This document shows, in pieces, positions 7,805-15,600 of a DNA stretch of 64,000 bases. The stretch comes from Rubrivivax sp. GTDB lineage: Bacteria; Pseudomonadota; Gammaproteobacteria; Burkholderiales; Burkholderiaceae_C. The position numbers and the translations under genes were made by a program. The stretch's first letter is position 1. Every line of letters starts with the position of its first letter. The stretch covers positions 310,001 to 374,000 of the forward strand of contig JADJYX010000041.1 in the NCBI GenBank assembly GCA_016719535.1, read 5' to 3'. The notes beneath the pieces are model-generated. The model had not been told where the DNA came from. It saw only the letters and a list, made by a program, of their open reading frames with translations, and made no database searches.

Positions 7805-8341
7805 TCAGGCGCGGGCGGGCCACATGCGGCGCAGCAGGCCGTCGCGGTCGACCCACTGGTGCTTGAGGGCGCCGCCGACATGGACGAGCACGATCGCGGC
7901 CATCGTGTAGGCCAGGATCCTGTGCAGCGGCTTGATGGCCTCGGCCAGCTCGCGGTTGGGGGCAATCAGATCGGGCAGCGGCAGCACGCCGAACCAGACG
8001 ACGGGAAAGCCCGCCGCCGAGCTGTAGGCCCAGCCGGCCAGCGGCACGGCGAAGAACAGGACATACAGCGCGACATGCGCCGCGTGCGCGGCACGTGCCT
8101 GCCAGGCCGGCATCGGCACGTCGGCCGGCGGCCGGTGCGTCAGGCGCCAGGCCAGGCGCAGGAACGACAACGCCAGCACCGTCACGCCGGCCCATTTGTG
8201 CCAGTTGTAGAGCTTCAGCCGCGTCGGCGACATCGACAGCCCGGTCATGTAGAGCCCCATGCCGAAGAGGCCGAACAGGGCCAGCGCCAGCAGCCAGTGC
8301 AGCGCGATGGCGGGGCCGGTGTAGCGGGGCGTCGAAGGCAT
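7805..8341 (-). CDS. Cytochrome b561 family membrane protein
   Basis: A 178-residue four-helix inner-membrane protein. Helices are visible at about 9-34, 47-66, 84-105 and 140-165. Candidate haem-ligand histidines sit in IALHWLLA, YNWHKWAG, AHVALYV and LHRILAYTMA, the positions expected for di-haem b561 proteins. Members pass electrons between quinol and periplasmic or cytoplasmic partners. It is the first gene of the b561-YceI-YceI unit, consistent with a role in quinone or isoprenoid handling or in oxidative stress. The start ATG at 8341 begins directly with the first helix. Confidence 0.9.
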   Translation of the reverse strand: MPSTPRYTGPAIALHWLLALALFGLFGMGLYMTGLSMSPTRLKLYNWHKWAGVTVLALSFLRLAWRLTHRPPADVPMPAWQARAAHAAHVALYVLFFAVPLAGWAYSSAAGFPVVWFGVLPLPDLIAPNRELAEAIKPLHRILAYTMAAIVLVHVGGALKHQWVDRDGLLRRMWPARA

Positions 8342-8448
8342 GTGGGGAGTCTGCCGGCTGGACGGGCCGCGGCCATTCAGTGCCGTTGATGCGGATCTTC
8401 AGCCGATTCGAAGGCTGCGCGCCAAATCCCCAGGGCGCAGCGGGCCGA

Positions 8449-9525
8449 TCAGTCGGTCTCGGGGGTGCCTTCCACCGGCAGCCGCTCGGCCGTCCAGCGC
8501 AGCATGCCGCCGGCCAGATTGGCGACGTCGGCAAAGCCCGCCTTGTGCAGCTGCAGCGCCGCCTGCGCCGAGCGGGCGCCCGAGCGGCAGACCGTCACCA
8601 CCGGCTGGTCGCGGCGCAGTTCGCCTTCGCGCGCCAGCAGGCCGCCCAGCGGCAGCAGCCGCGCGCCGGGGATGTGGCCCAGCGGGCCGGCGTATTCGGC
8701 CGCCTCGCGCACGTCGACCACCTGCACGCGGCCGAGCAGTTCCTGCAGCGCCACGGGTTCGATCTCCCACAGCCCCGCGAAGGCCCAGGTCAGCGGTGCC
8801 CAGCCGGGCTCGTCCGGCGCCTGCAGGTCGCCCTCGGGGTGGCCGACGCGCAGGTTGGCGGGCACGGCGCGCGCCATCTGCCGGGGGTGCGGCAGGCCGA
8901 GGTTGTTCATGTAGCCGACGAAGTCGTCCAGGCTGCTCTGGCCGCCGAAGCGCGGGTTCCAGCGCCGCTCCTCGCGCACGCTGGTGCTGGTGATGCCGCG
9001 GTAGTCGTGGCCGGGGTAGAGCAGGCAGTCGTCGGGCAGGCTCAGCAACTGCTCGTGCACGCTGCGGTACAGGCGCTCCGGGCTGCCCTGCTGGAAGTCG
9101 GTGCGGCCGCAGCCGCGGATCAGCAGCGCATCGCCGGTGAAGGCCAGCGAGCGGTCGTCGAGCACGAAGCTCAGGCAGCCGTCGGTATGGCCCGGCGTGG
9201 CGCGCACCGTCAGATGACGGTTGCCGAAGTCGACACGGTCGCCATGCGCCAGCAGCCGGTCGGCACCCTGCGCACCGCCGGCCGCGGCGACGAGGATGCG
9301 GCTGCCGCTGCGCTGCTGCAGCAGCCAGGCGCCGGTCACGTGGTCGGCATGGACATGCGTTTCCAGCGTGGCCAGCAGCTTCAGGTCCAGTTCGCGCAGC
9401 AGCGCCAGGTCGCGCCGCGCCTGCTCGAAGACGGGGTCGATGAGCAGCGCCTGGCCGCTGGCGGGGTCGGCCAGCAGGTAGGTGTAGGTGGACGAGACGG
9501 GGTCGAACAGCTGGCGAAAGATCAC
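8449..9525 (-). CDS. Persulfide dioxygenase-rhodanese fusion
   Basis: A 358-residue cytoplasmic protein. Residues 1-235 are a metallo-beta-lactamase fold of the ETHE1/persulfide dioxygenase type: the metal motif HVHADH sits in LATLETHVHADHVTGA, then ATPGHTDG, FTGDALLIRGCGRTDFQQ and LYPGHDYRG. Residues about 260-355 are a rhodanese domain with the active-site loop VCRSGARS. The family oxidises glutathione persulfide to sulfite, and the rhodanese part moves sulfane sulfur to or from thiosulfate. The start is GTG at 9525, supported by GGAGG seven bases upstream; no better ATG exists in frame. It is divergent from dgoK with only 45 bases between starts. Confidence 0.88.
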   Translation of the reverse strand: MIFRQLFDPVSSTYTYLLADPASGQALLIDPVFEQARRDLALLRELDLKLLATLETHVHADHVTGAWLLQQRSGSRILVAAAGGAQGADRLLAHGDRVDFGNRHLTVRATPGHTDGCLSFVLDDRSLAFTGDALLIRGCGRTDFQQGSPERLYRSVHEQLLSLPDDCLLYPGHDYRGITSTSVREERRWNPRFGGQSSLDDFVGYMNNLGLPHPRQMARAVPANLRVGHPEGDLQAPDEPGWAPLTWAFAGLWEIEPVALQELLGRVQVVDVREAAEYAGPLGHIPGARLLPLGGLLAREGELRRDQPVVTVCRSGARSAQAALQLHKAGFADVANLAGGMLRWTAERLPVEGTPETD

Positions 9526-9570
9526 GGCGGGCCTCCGAAGCCGGGAGTGTGCGTCACTACACTTTGGCGC

Positions 9571-10488
9571 ATGTCGAACAACCCCACCCTGATCGCCCTC
9601 GACTGGGGCACGTCCAACCTGCGCGCCAGCCTGCTGGGGCCGGGCGGCGCGGTGCTCGACCGCCGCAGCGCCGCCGGCGGCGTGATGGCGGTGCCCGAGC
9701 ACCGCTTCGAGGCCGCGCTGCGCAGCCTGTGCGGCGACTGGATCGACGCCCATCGCGGCCCGCTGCTGGCCAGCGGCATGATCGGCAGCCGCCAGGGCTG
9801 GGTCGAGGCGCCCTACCTGCCTTGCCCGGCCACGCGGGATGCCGCCGCCGCGCGGCTGGTGGCGGTGCCGCTGGCGGGCGGTGCCACGCTGCACATCGTG
9901 CCGGGGCTGGTGTGCACCGGCGCCGACGGCCAGGCCGACGTGATGCGCGGCGAGGAGACGCAGCTCTGGGGCGCCGGCCTGGCCGACGGCGAGGTCTGCG
10001 TGCTGCCCGGCACCCACAGCAAATGGGCGTGGACGGGCGTGGGCGGCGCGGTCGAGCGCTTCCAGACCTACATGACGGGCGAGCTCCATGCCGTGCTGGT
10101 GCAGCACTCGATCCTCGGCCGGCTGATGCAGCCTGGCGCAGCCCGGCCCGCGGCCTTTGCCGATGGCGCGCGTCTGGGCCTGGCCGAGCATGCCCACCTC
10201 ACGCACCTGATCTTCGCCGCGCGCACCGCCGGCCTGATGGCCACGCGCGGCGCCGACGAACTGCCCGACTTCCTGTCGGGGCTGCTGATCGGCGCCGAGG
10301 TCGGCAGCGCGCGCCAGCGCGGCGCGCCGGCGGCGGTCACGCTGCTGGGCGAGGCCGCCTTGTGCGACCGTTATGCGGTGGCGCTGCAGCTGGCCGGCAT
10401 GACCGCGCGCGCCGCGCCGGCCGATGCCACTACGCGCGGGCAGTGGCGGGTGGCGGTGGCCGCCGGCCTGGTGAAGGAGACGGCATGA
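9571..10488 (+). CDS. dgoK: 2-dehydro-3-deoxygalactonokinase
   Basis: A 305-residue sugar kinase of the DgoK family (PF05035). It opens with the phosphate-binding motif LIALDWGTSNLRASLL. Family segments follow: LASGMIGSRQGWVEAPY, GLVCTGADGQADVMRGEETQ, VLPGTHSKWAW and FQTYMTGELHAVL. It phosphorylates 2-dehydro-3-deoxygalactonate at C6 in the De Ley-Doudoroff route of galactose and galactonate breakdown. The product is cleaved by the aldolase encoded just downstream. The stop overlaps a 28-codon reading frame that bridges to dgoA. No transporter or regulator of the pathway is in the window. Confidence 0.93.
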   Translation: MSNNPTLIALDWGTSNLRASLLGPGGAVLDRRSAAGGVMAVPEHRFEAALRSLCGDWIDAHRGPLLASGMIGSRQGWVEAPYLPCPATRDAAAARLVAVPLAGGATLHIVPGLVCTGADGQADVMRGEETQLWGAGLADGEVCVLPGTHSKWAWTGVGGAVERFQTYMTGELHAVLVQHSILGRLMQPGAARPAAFADGARLGLAEHAHLTHLIFAARTAGLMATRGADELPDFLSGLLIGAEVGSARQRGAPAAVTLLGEAALCDRYAVALQLAGMTARAAPADATTRGQWRVAVAAGLVKETA

Positions 10489-10571
10489 AACGGGCCATGA
10501 GCGGTACGGCTTTGCCGGACGCGAATTCCCGCTTGGCGGGATCGCGCGCAGCGCGCAGGGTGCAGCAGTGA
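10485..10571 (+). CDS. Possible 28-codon bridging ORF between dgoK and dgoA
   Basis: The ATG at 10485 overlaps the dgoK stop (ATGA) and the stop at 10569-10571 overlaps the GTG start of dgoA (GTGA). The encoded peptide (MKRAMSGTALPDANSRLAGS, then eight more residues rich in Arg) is not recognised. It contains a small hairpin CCCGC-TTG-GCGGG at 10528-10540. It could be a coupling leader that keeps ribosomes moving into dgoA, or chance. Confidence 0.2.
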   Translation: MKRAMSGTALPDANSRLAGSRAARRVQQ

Positions 10572-11164
10572 ACGGCGTCATCGCCATCCTGCGCGGCGTC
10601 ACGCCGGCCGAGGTGCTGGATGTGGCCGAAGCACTGCTGCGCGGCGGTGTGCGCGTGATCGAGGTGCCGCTGAATTCGCCCGCGCCGCTGGCCAGCATCG
10701 AGCGGCTGGTGCAGGCCTTGCACGGACGTGCCGTCATCGGTGCCGGCACGGTGCTGACGCCGGCCGACGCCGACCGCGTGGCCGACGCCGGCGCGCAGCT
10801 GGTGCTGGCGCCGAATGTCGACATCGCGGTGGTGCGGCAGGCCAGGGCGCGCGGCCTGATCGCCATGCCCGGCGTGGCCACGCCCAGCGAGGGCTTCGCG
10901 GCGCTGGCCGCCGGGGCCGATGCGCTGAAGCTGTTTCCGGCCGAGATGCTGGGCCCGACGGTGCTCAAGGCCTGGCGGGCGGTCTTCCCGCCCGGCACGG
11001 CGATGTGGCCGGTGGGCGGTGTGGGCCTGCACAACCTCGCGGCCTTCAAGGCCGCGGGCGCGGCCGGTGCCGGCATCGGCTCGTCGCTGTACAGCCCGGG
11101 TGTGGCGCTGGATGAACTCGAGCGCCGCGCGCGTGCGCTGGTGCAGGCCTGGGACGACGCCTGA
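10568..11164 (+). CDS. dgoA: 2-dehydro-3-deoxy-6-phosphogalactonate aldolase
   Basis: A 198-residue class I aldolase of the KDPG/KDPGal family, cleaving the DgoK product to pyruvate and glyceraldehyde 3-phosphate. The fold's landmarks are present: VIAILRGVTPAE at the start, the catalytic-type glutamate in VIEVPLNSP, VIGAGTVL, the Schiff-base lysine in DALKLFPAE, and the phosphate-binding end VGGVG and GAGIGSSLY. The start is the GTG at 10568, leaving an unusually short N-terminus before the first strand. No in-frame ATG lies closer to the family start. Translation is probably coupled to the bridging ORF upstream. Confidence 0.92.
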   Translation: MNGVIAILRGVTPAEVLDVAEALLRGGVRVIEVPLNSPAPLASIERLVQALHGRAVIGAGTVLTPADADRVADAGAQLVLAPNVDIAVVRQARARGLIAMPGVATPSEGFAALAAGADALKLFPAEMLGPTVLKAWRAVFPPGTAMWPVGGVGLHNLAAFKAAGAAGAGIGSSLYSPGVALDELERRARALVQAWDDA

Positions 11165-11182
11165 TCGACGCCGCAGCGCCCA

Positions 11183-12076
11183 TCAGCTCGACGCAACGAT
11201 GAGGTCGCGCAGGTGGATGAGCCCGCGCTGCGGCAGCCGCGAGCGCGGCGCCCAGGGCGGCTGCAGGCACACCGCGCGGCGGCCGGCGGCATGCGCCAGC
11301 ACGAGGTCGGTGGACTCGAGACCGGCGACCCAGGCCACGCGGTCGATGGCGTCGAGCAGGCTGGGCGCCACATCGATGCGGATGTCGTGCTGGCCGCGAT
11401 GGGCCGCCATCCAGGCGTTCCAGCGGCCGGGCGGATCGCTGTCGTGCGGGCGCAGCCGCAACTGCAGCGGGTCGTGCAGGCCCAGCCGGCGGGCATGGGT
11501 GAGCAGAAAATTCAGCGCCTGCTCCTCACCCGGCAAGGTGCCGCCCCAGCCGGTGCCCACCGGTTCGGGCAACAGCAGCAGCGCGGGGTGGCGCTGCGGA
11601 TCGGGGCAGGGTGCCAGGCGCGAGACCTGCTCGTGCAGGTGCAGGTTGGGCTGCAGGCGCACCGGCAGTCCGGGGAAGGTGGTGCGCGCCAGCGCATGGG
11701 CTTCGGCGTCGCAGACCCAGATCTCGTCGGGCAGGCGACGCACGCCGTCGCGCTGCAAGCGTGCGGCATAGCCGATCCAGTGGTCGAGCACGGCGACCGA
11801 GTGCAGGCCCAGCGCGGCGGCGGCCAGCCGTGCGCGGTGCTCCAGGTCTGATCGCCAGCTGCTGCCGCTGAGCAGCATCGCCGCGCCGTCGAGGGCGGCG
11901 TCGATATCGGCGACCAGGCCCTTGCTTCCGTGGCGCTGCTGCCAGCGCGCCAGTGCCGGGCCCTGCAGGTGGGCGCGCACGACCAGCCGGTCGAGTTCGA
12001 GCCAGGGCAGCAGCAGCTCCAGCGGCCCGGCGTCGTGGCAGACCAGCGCCAGCGGCGACGCCAGCGTGGCGTTCAC
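11183..12076 (-). CDS. Protein of unknown function, possibly glycosyltransferase-B-like
   Basis: A 297-residue soluble protein that I do not recognise with certainty. It lacks a signal peptide and membrane segments. Alternating hydrophobic strands, VAVLDHWIGYAARL in the first half, PALLLLPEPVGTGWGGTLPG in the middle, and VAWVAGLESTDLVLAHAAGR near the C-terminus recall the two-Rossmann-domain layout of GT-B enzymes. The last segment resembles the place where nucleotide-sugar transferases hold their donor. This is a fold-level guess only. The start is GTG at 12076. It converges with dgoA (18 bases between stops). The 197 bases upstream, to the next gene, show no other feature. Confidence 0.55.
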   Translation of the reverse strand: MNATLASPLALVCHDAGPLELLLPWLELDRLVVRAHLQGPALARWQQRHGSKGLVADIDAALDGAAMLLSGSSWRSDLEHRARLAAAALGLHSVAVLDHWIGYAARLQRDGVRRLPDEIWVCDAEAHALARTTFPGLPVRLQPNLHLHEQVSRLAPCPDPQRHPALLLLPEPVGTGWGGTLPGEEQALNFLLTHARRLGLHDPLQLRLRPHDSDPPGRWNAWMAAHRGQHDIRIDVAPSLLDAIDRVAWVAGLESTDLVLAHAAGRRAVCLQPPWAPRSRLPQRGLIHLRDLIVASS

Positions 12077-12273
12077 GCGCGCAGGGGCCGCGCACCGTCA
12101 AACGGCGGGGAAGAAGGCGCGGCGGGTGGGGTGGGCATGGCGGCGGGCGGGCGGCGCAGCCAGCCGCGCAGGGCCCGAGCCTGCATCCTGCGCCAGAACC
12201 GGCCGCGGCCAGTGTCCGAACAGCCGGGTCTTCTACCGACAGTTGTGGATGGCGGGCCGGGCCGTGCAGCTTC

Positions 12274-13623
12274 TCAGTCCAGCGCGGGATCGAACTGCGA
12301 CTCCATCTCGCGCCGCAGCACGTAGGCGCGTGTCGTCGTGTCCATCGCCACGTCGGCCCAGCACAGGCTCTGGCCCTTCTTCACCGGCCGCACGACCTTG
12401 ACGTCGTGCGCCAGGCCCAGCGGCAGGCCGCCGGCCGCCAGCGACGCCCTGGCCGGCGTCAGCTTGCCCCACACGGTATAGCCGCCTTCGCCGTCGAGCA
12501 TGTCGCCGGGCTGCAGGTCACGCTTGGCGGTGGCCACGACGTCGGCATGCCAGCCCTGCGCGACGCCGGTGGGTTCGCGGCGCAGGGCCAGGCTGGCCAC
12601 CGACCAGCCGACCTCCAGCCCGATCAGGTGCCAGCGCTTGTAGAGCGTGAAATAGCGGCCCGACGGGTCGGTGTGCGCGTTGTATTCCTCGAAGCAGTGG
12701 CGGATGTAGTCGGTCTCGCCCTCGACCGTGACCCACACGCCCATGCGGATGTCGTACGGGATCGTGCGGCCATCGCTTTCCAGCGACGAGATCACCTCGA
12801 CCATGCCCTTCTTCTCGAGCACGCCGCCTTCGCCCTTCGGCCGCGTCACGAAGGGGATATCGGCGATGCTGGCCGGCGGGTAGAGCAGGCCGGTCGACGG
12901 CACCGCCAGCCCGGTGGCATTGGCCACCGCGGTGCATTCGATCGAGGGCTTGGAGCCGTCGAGGAAGCTGTTGAACATCTTCGGGTTGAGGCCGCCGCGC
13001 ACGGCCTGTTCGGGCGTCAGGCCGTAATTCGCCCACACCGTCTCGGGCGTGCTTTCGCAGAAATGCGGCAGCCACTTGTGGCCGCGGCCGGCGGCCACCA
13101 CCGGGAAGCCGCAGGTGCGCGCCCAGTCGACCAGGTCGCAGATCAGCGCCGGCTGGTCGCCGAAGGCCAGGCTGTAGAGCACGCCGGCCTGCGCCGCGCG
13201 CCGGGCCAGCAGCGGGCCGCAGAAGGCATCGGCCTCGACCGTCACGTTGACCACATGCTTGCCCTGCGCAAAGGCCTCCAGGCAATGGTCGACGGCGGCG
13301 ATGGGGTGGCCGGTGCACTCGACGACGATGTCGATCGCCGGGTGGCTGACGAGGGCGCGCCAGTCGTCGCCGACATGCGTGCTGCCGTCGCGCAGCGCGG
13401 CATCCAGGCTGGCGGCCTGCATCCGCTGCACGCCCCAGCCCACGCGCGCCAGGTTGCGGCAGGCGGCCTCGGGCGAGAGGTCGGCAATGCCGACCAGGTG
13501 CACGCCGGGCGTGCGCGGCACCTGCGACAGGTACATCGACCCGAATTTGCCGGCGCCGATGAGGGCGACGCGGATGGGGCGCCCCTGGTCGGCGCGTTGT
13601 TGCAGTTGGCGGTGCAGGCTCAT
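12274..13623 (-). CDS. Homoserine-dehydrogenase-like NAD(P) oxidoreductase with C-terminal SAF domain
   Basis: A 449-residue protein. Residues 17-45 form a Rossmann dinucleotide site (VALIGAGKFGSMYLSQ). Dehydrogenase-like segments follow: DIVVECTGHP, GKHVVNVTVEADAF and YSLAFGDQPALICDLVDWAR. The last about 80 residues (from ATAKRDLQPGDMLDGEGGYT) form a SAF domain, a small beta-clip seen in sialate synthases and altronate dehydratases. This architecture occurs in sugar-acid and polyol catabolism operons; the exact reaction is not known to me. The ATG at 13623 is close to the Rossmann motif and is the only good start. It is encoded 61 bases downstream of the ferredoxin gene on the same strand. 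Confidence 0.75.
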   Translation of the reverse strand: MSLHRQLQQRADQGRPIRVALIGAGKFGSMYLSQVPRTPGVHLVGIADLSPEAACRNLARVGWGVQRMQAASLDAALRDGSTHVGDDWRALVSHPAIDIVVECTGHPIAAVDHCLEAFAQGKHVVNVTVEADAFCGPLLARRAAQAGVLYSLAFGDQPALICDLVDWARTCGFPVVAAGRGHKWLPHFCESTPETVWANYGLTPEQAVRGGLNPKMFNSFLDGSKPSIECTAVANATGLAVPSTGLLYPPASIADIPFVTRPKGEGGVLEKKGMVEVISSLESDGRTIPYDIRMGVWVTVEGETDYIRHCFEEYNAHTDPSGRYFTLYKRWHLIGLEVGWSVASLALRREPTGVAQGWHADVVATAKRDLQPGDMLDGEGGYTVWGKLTPARASLAAGGLPLGLAHDVKVVRPVKKGQSLCWADVAMDTTTRAYVLRREMESQFDPALD

Positions 13624-13684
13624 GAGGGTGGGTGGTGTCGCGGCCAGGCCGTGGCCGGACGGTGATTCGTCGGCTCGAGTCGGG

Positions 13685-14008
13685 TCAATACTGGCGATCG
13701 GGTACGCACACCAACAGCCCCTGCAGCCCGGCGTGAAGGCGGATCTGGCACGACAACCGGCTTTCGGGCCGCCGCTCGGCGGCGGTGTGTTCGAGCATGT
13801 CGCGCTCGTTGGCGTCGGGCGGCGGCAGGCGGCCGGCCCAGGCGGGGTCGACCCAGACGTGGCAGGTGGCGCAGATGCCCGAGCCGCCGCATTCGGCGAC
13901 GATGCCGTCGATGCCGTGGCCGGTGGCGGCCTGCATCAGGCTGACGCCGTCGGGCGCCTCGAAGCCTTCTTCGCGGCCGTCGGGGTGGATGAAGCGGATG
14001 TCGGGCAT
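13685..14008 (-). CDS. 2Fe-2S ferredoxin, adrenodoxin/putidaredoxin type
   Basis: A 107-residue ferredoxin. Three cluster cysteines lie in ECGGSGICATCHVW and the fourth in SRLSCQI, giving the C-X5-C-X2-C...C pattern of plant/vertebrate-type [2Fe-2S] ferredoxins. The N-terminus MPDIRFIHPDGREEGFEA is the usual beta-grasp start, so the ATG at 14008 is preferred over an in-frame start 23 codons upstream that adds a proline-rich tail. It probably donates electrons to an oxygenase or other redox enzyme; none is adjacent, although an NAD(P) oxidoreductase follows 61 bases downstream. Partner unknown. Confidence 0.88.
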   Translation of the reverse strand: MPDIRFIHPDGREEGFEAPDGVSLMQAATGHGIDGIVAECGGSGICATCHVWVDPAWAGRLPPPDANERDMLEHTAAERRPESRLSCQIRLHAGLQGLLVCVPDRQY

Positions 14009-14110
14009 GGGCGGGGGCGGAGCCAGGCGCTGGGAAGCCGGCATTGTCCTCGCAGCCGCAGGCGCAACCGCAACCACTGCCGTGCGCCAGGCCTGGCGCC
14101 CCTTGGCCCG

Positions 14111-14809
14111 TCAGGCCGGCAGGGCGTCGGCCCGACGGCTGCGGTGGTGCAGACGCAGCACCGTCCAGCCCTTGCGCATCGCGGTGGCGGCCAGGCGCAT
14201 GTCGGGGTCGACCACCGTGGGCCGGCCGACCATGCTCAGCAGCGCCAGGTCGTTGATGGAGTCGCTGTAGAAGCTGGCGCGCCGCAGCACGCTGTCGGGC
14301 TCGCCGCGCTGCGCCAGCCAGGCGCGCAGACGCTCGACCTTGCCGCTGCGCATATTGGGGCTGCCCTTGATCCGGCCGCTGCACACGCCGTCGGCCCAGA
14401 CGAGTTCGGTGCACAGGTAGGCATCGACGCCGAGGTCGGCGGCAGTCAGTTCGCTGACGACGCGGCTGGTGGCCGTGGTCAGCAGCAGGGTGTCGCCGTC
14501 CTGGCGGTGGCGCTGCAGCAGGTCGCGTGCGGCCTGCGGCACCCGCGGGCGGATGACCTCGGCCAGGAAGCGTTCGCGCAGCGGCTGCAGGCTGGCGGCG
14601 CTGCGGCCGGCCAGCAGCGCGGCCTGGGCCAGGCAATAGTCCTCGGGCACCACGGTGCCGGCGGCATAACGCCGGGCCACGGTGGCGCAGCGCTCGGCCT
14701 GCTCGGTGGCGATCTCGCCGAGGTCGGCCAGAAACCGGCACCACAGCGTGTCGCTGTCGCCCGGCAGCAGGGTGCCGTCGAGATCGAAGATCGCGAGTTG
14801 CAGGGTCAT
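14111..14809 (-). CDS. HAD-superfamily hydrolase, subfamily IB (phosphoserine-phosphatase-like)
   Basis: A 232-residue cytoplasmic phosphatase. HAD motif I is LAIFDLDGTLL with the nucleophile Asp and general-acid Asp. Motif II is TLLLTTATS. Motif III lysine lies in KGSPNMRSGKVERL, and motif IV is FYSDSINDLALL. The alpha-helical cap between motifs I and II marks subfamily IB, which covers SerB-like and CicA-like enzymes. Substrate is not predictable. The ATG at 14809 starts two residues before the first strand. It stands alone on the minus strand, between the UPF0149 gene and the ferredoxin. Confidence 0.88.
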   Translation of the reverse strand: MTLQLAIFDLDGTLLPGDSDTLWCRFLADLGEIATEQAERCATVARRYAAGTVVPEDYCLAQAALLAGRSAASLQPLRERFLAEVIRPRVPQAARDLLQRHRQDGDTLLLTTATSRVVSELTAADLGVDAYLCTELVWADGVCSGRIKGSPNMRSGKVERLRAWLAQRGEPDSVLRRASFYSDSINDLALLSMVGRPTVVDPDMRLAATAMRKGWTVLRLHHRSRRADALPA

Positions 14810-14903
14810 GTGAGCGCAGCTTATGCACGCTTTCGGTCGCGGCCGCGCGAGCTTCATCATCGGGTCAAGACCCTCCGACACACGCGAGCGGCGGATGTGG
14901 CGA

Positions 14904-15536
14904 CTAACGCACAGTCCGTGCGCGCTGCGCCAGGGCCAGCACGGTGTCGGGCAGCGAACGCGACAGTGCGTCGCGGTGCGCGGGGTCGGCCAGGCGTTCG
15001 GCATCGGCGGGCTCGAGCTGGCCGTCGTCGCCGCCCAGCAGGCCGACGGGCAACAGCAGCGGGCCGAGGATGGGGTCGTCGAAGAGTGCGCCCCAGCCTT
15101 CGGGGTCGAGCGTGGTGGCCTGCAGGAAGCCGATGCACCAGTCCTCGGCGTCGGCCAGTTCATCGCCGTCGTCGGTCTCGGCGACGCTGAAGACCGGCTC
15201 CCAGCGGTCGGGGGCGTGGTGGATCTGGCGGTCGAGCGCATGCAGGTGGCGCAGCAGCAGCACGATGACGCGCTTCTTCTGCTTGCCGCTGGCAAAGGGG
15301 AAGTCGGCTGCATCGCCGTCGCCGTCGCCGCCCCAGATGGCGGGCAGCCAGTCGGCGCCGGCCAGCGTGGCCACCGGCTTCGGCGCCAGCAGCAGCGCGG
15401 TGAGGTAGCCGTCGAGCTGCTCGATATTCATCGCCTGCCCGACCGGCAGGCCGGTCAGCAGCTCGTCGAGCGCGCCCAGTTCCTCGTCGGTGAGCGGCGG
15501 GCTTTCGAGCGTGGGTTTGTAGTCGGGGTATTGCAC
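14904..15536 (-). CDS. UPF0149 (YecA/YgfB-like) family protein
   Basis: A 210-residue acidic protein of the UPF0149 family. Family features are the N-terminal LTDEELGALDELL, then AMNIEQLDGYLTALLLAPK (usual YecA motif around the first helix bundle) and DAEDWCIGFLQAT. It lacks the C-terminal SEC-C metal-binding motif found in many YecA proteins, so it is the short form. Function is unknown in general. The start is GTG at 15536; no in-frame ATG precedes the conserved N-terminus. The gene sits alone between the HAD phosphatase and a frameshifted M20 peptidase. Confidence 0.85.
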   Translation of the reverse strand: MQYPDYKPTLESPPLTDEELGALDELLTGLPVGQAMNIEQLDGYLTALLLAPKPVATLAGADWLPAIWGGDGDGDAADFPFASGKQKKRVIVLLLRHLHALDRQIHHAPDRWEPVFSVAETDDGDELADAEDWCIGFLQATTLDPEGWGALFDDPILGPLLLPVGLLGGDDGQLEPADAERLADPAHRDALSRSLPDTVLALAQRARTVR

Positions 15537-15600
15537 GGGGGGATTGTCGCGGCGGGTTCGGGTGCAGGGGATTCAGGCGCCGGGATTCAGGTGCCGGGAT

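Noticed and set aside
11183..12076. Arginine rhamnosyltransferase (EarP) identity
   Set aside because: The expected EarP N-terminal motif is absent and no efp gene is adjacent, so only a loose GT-B-like description is given.
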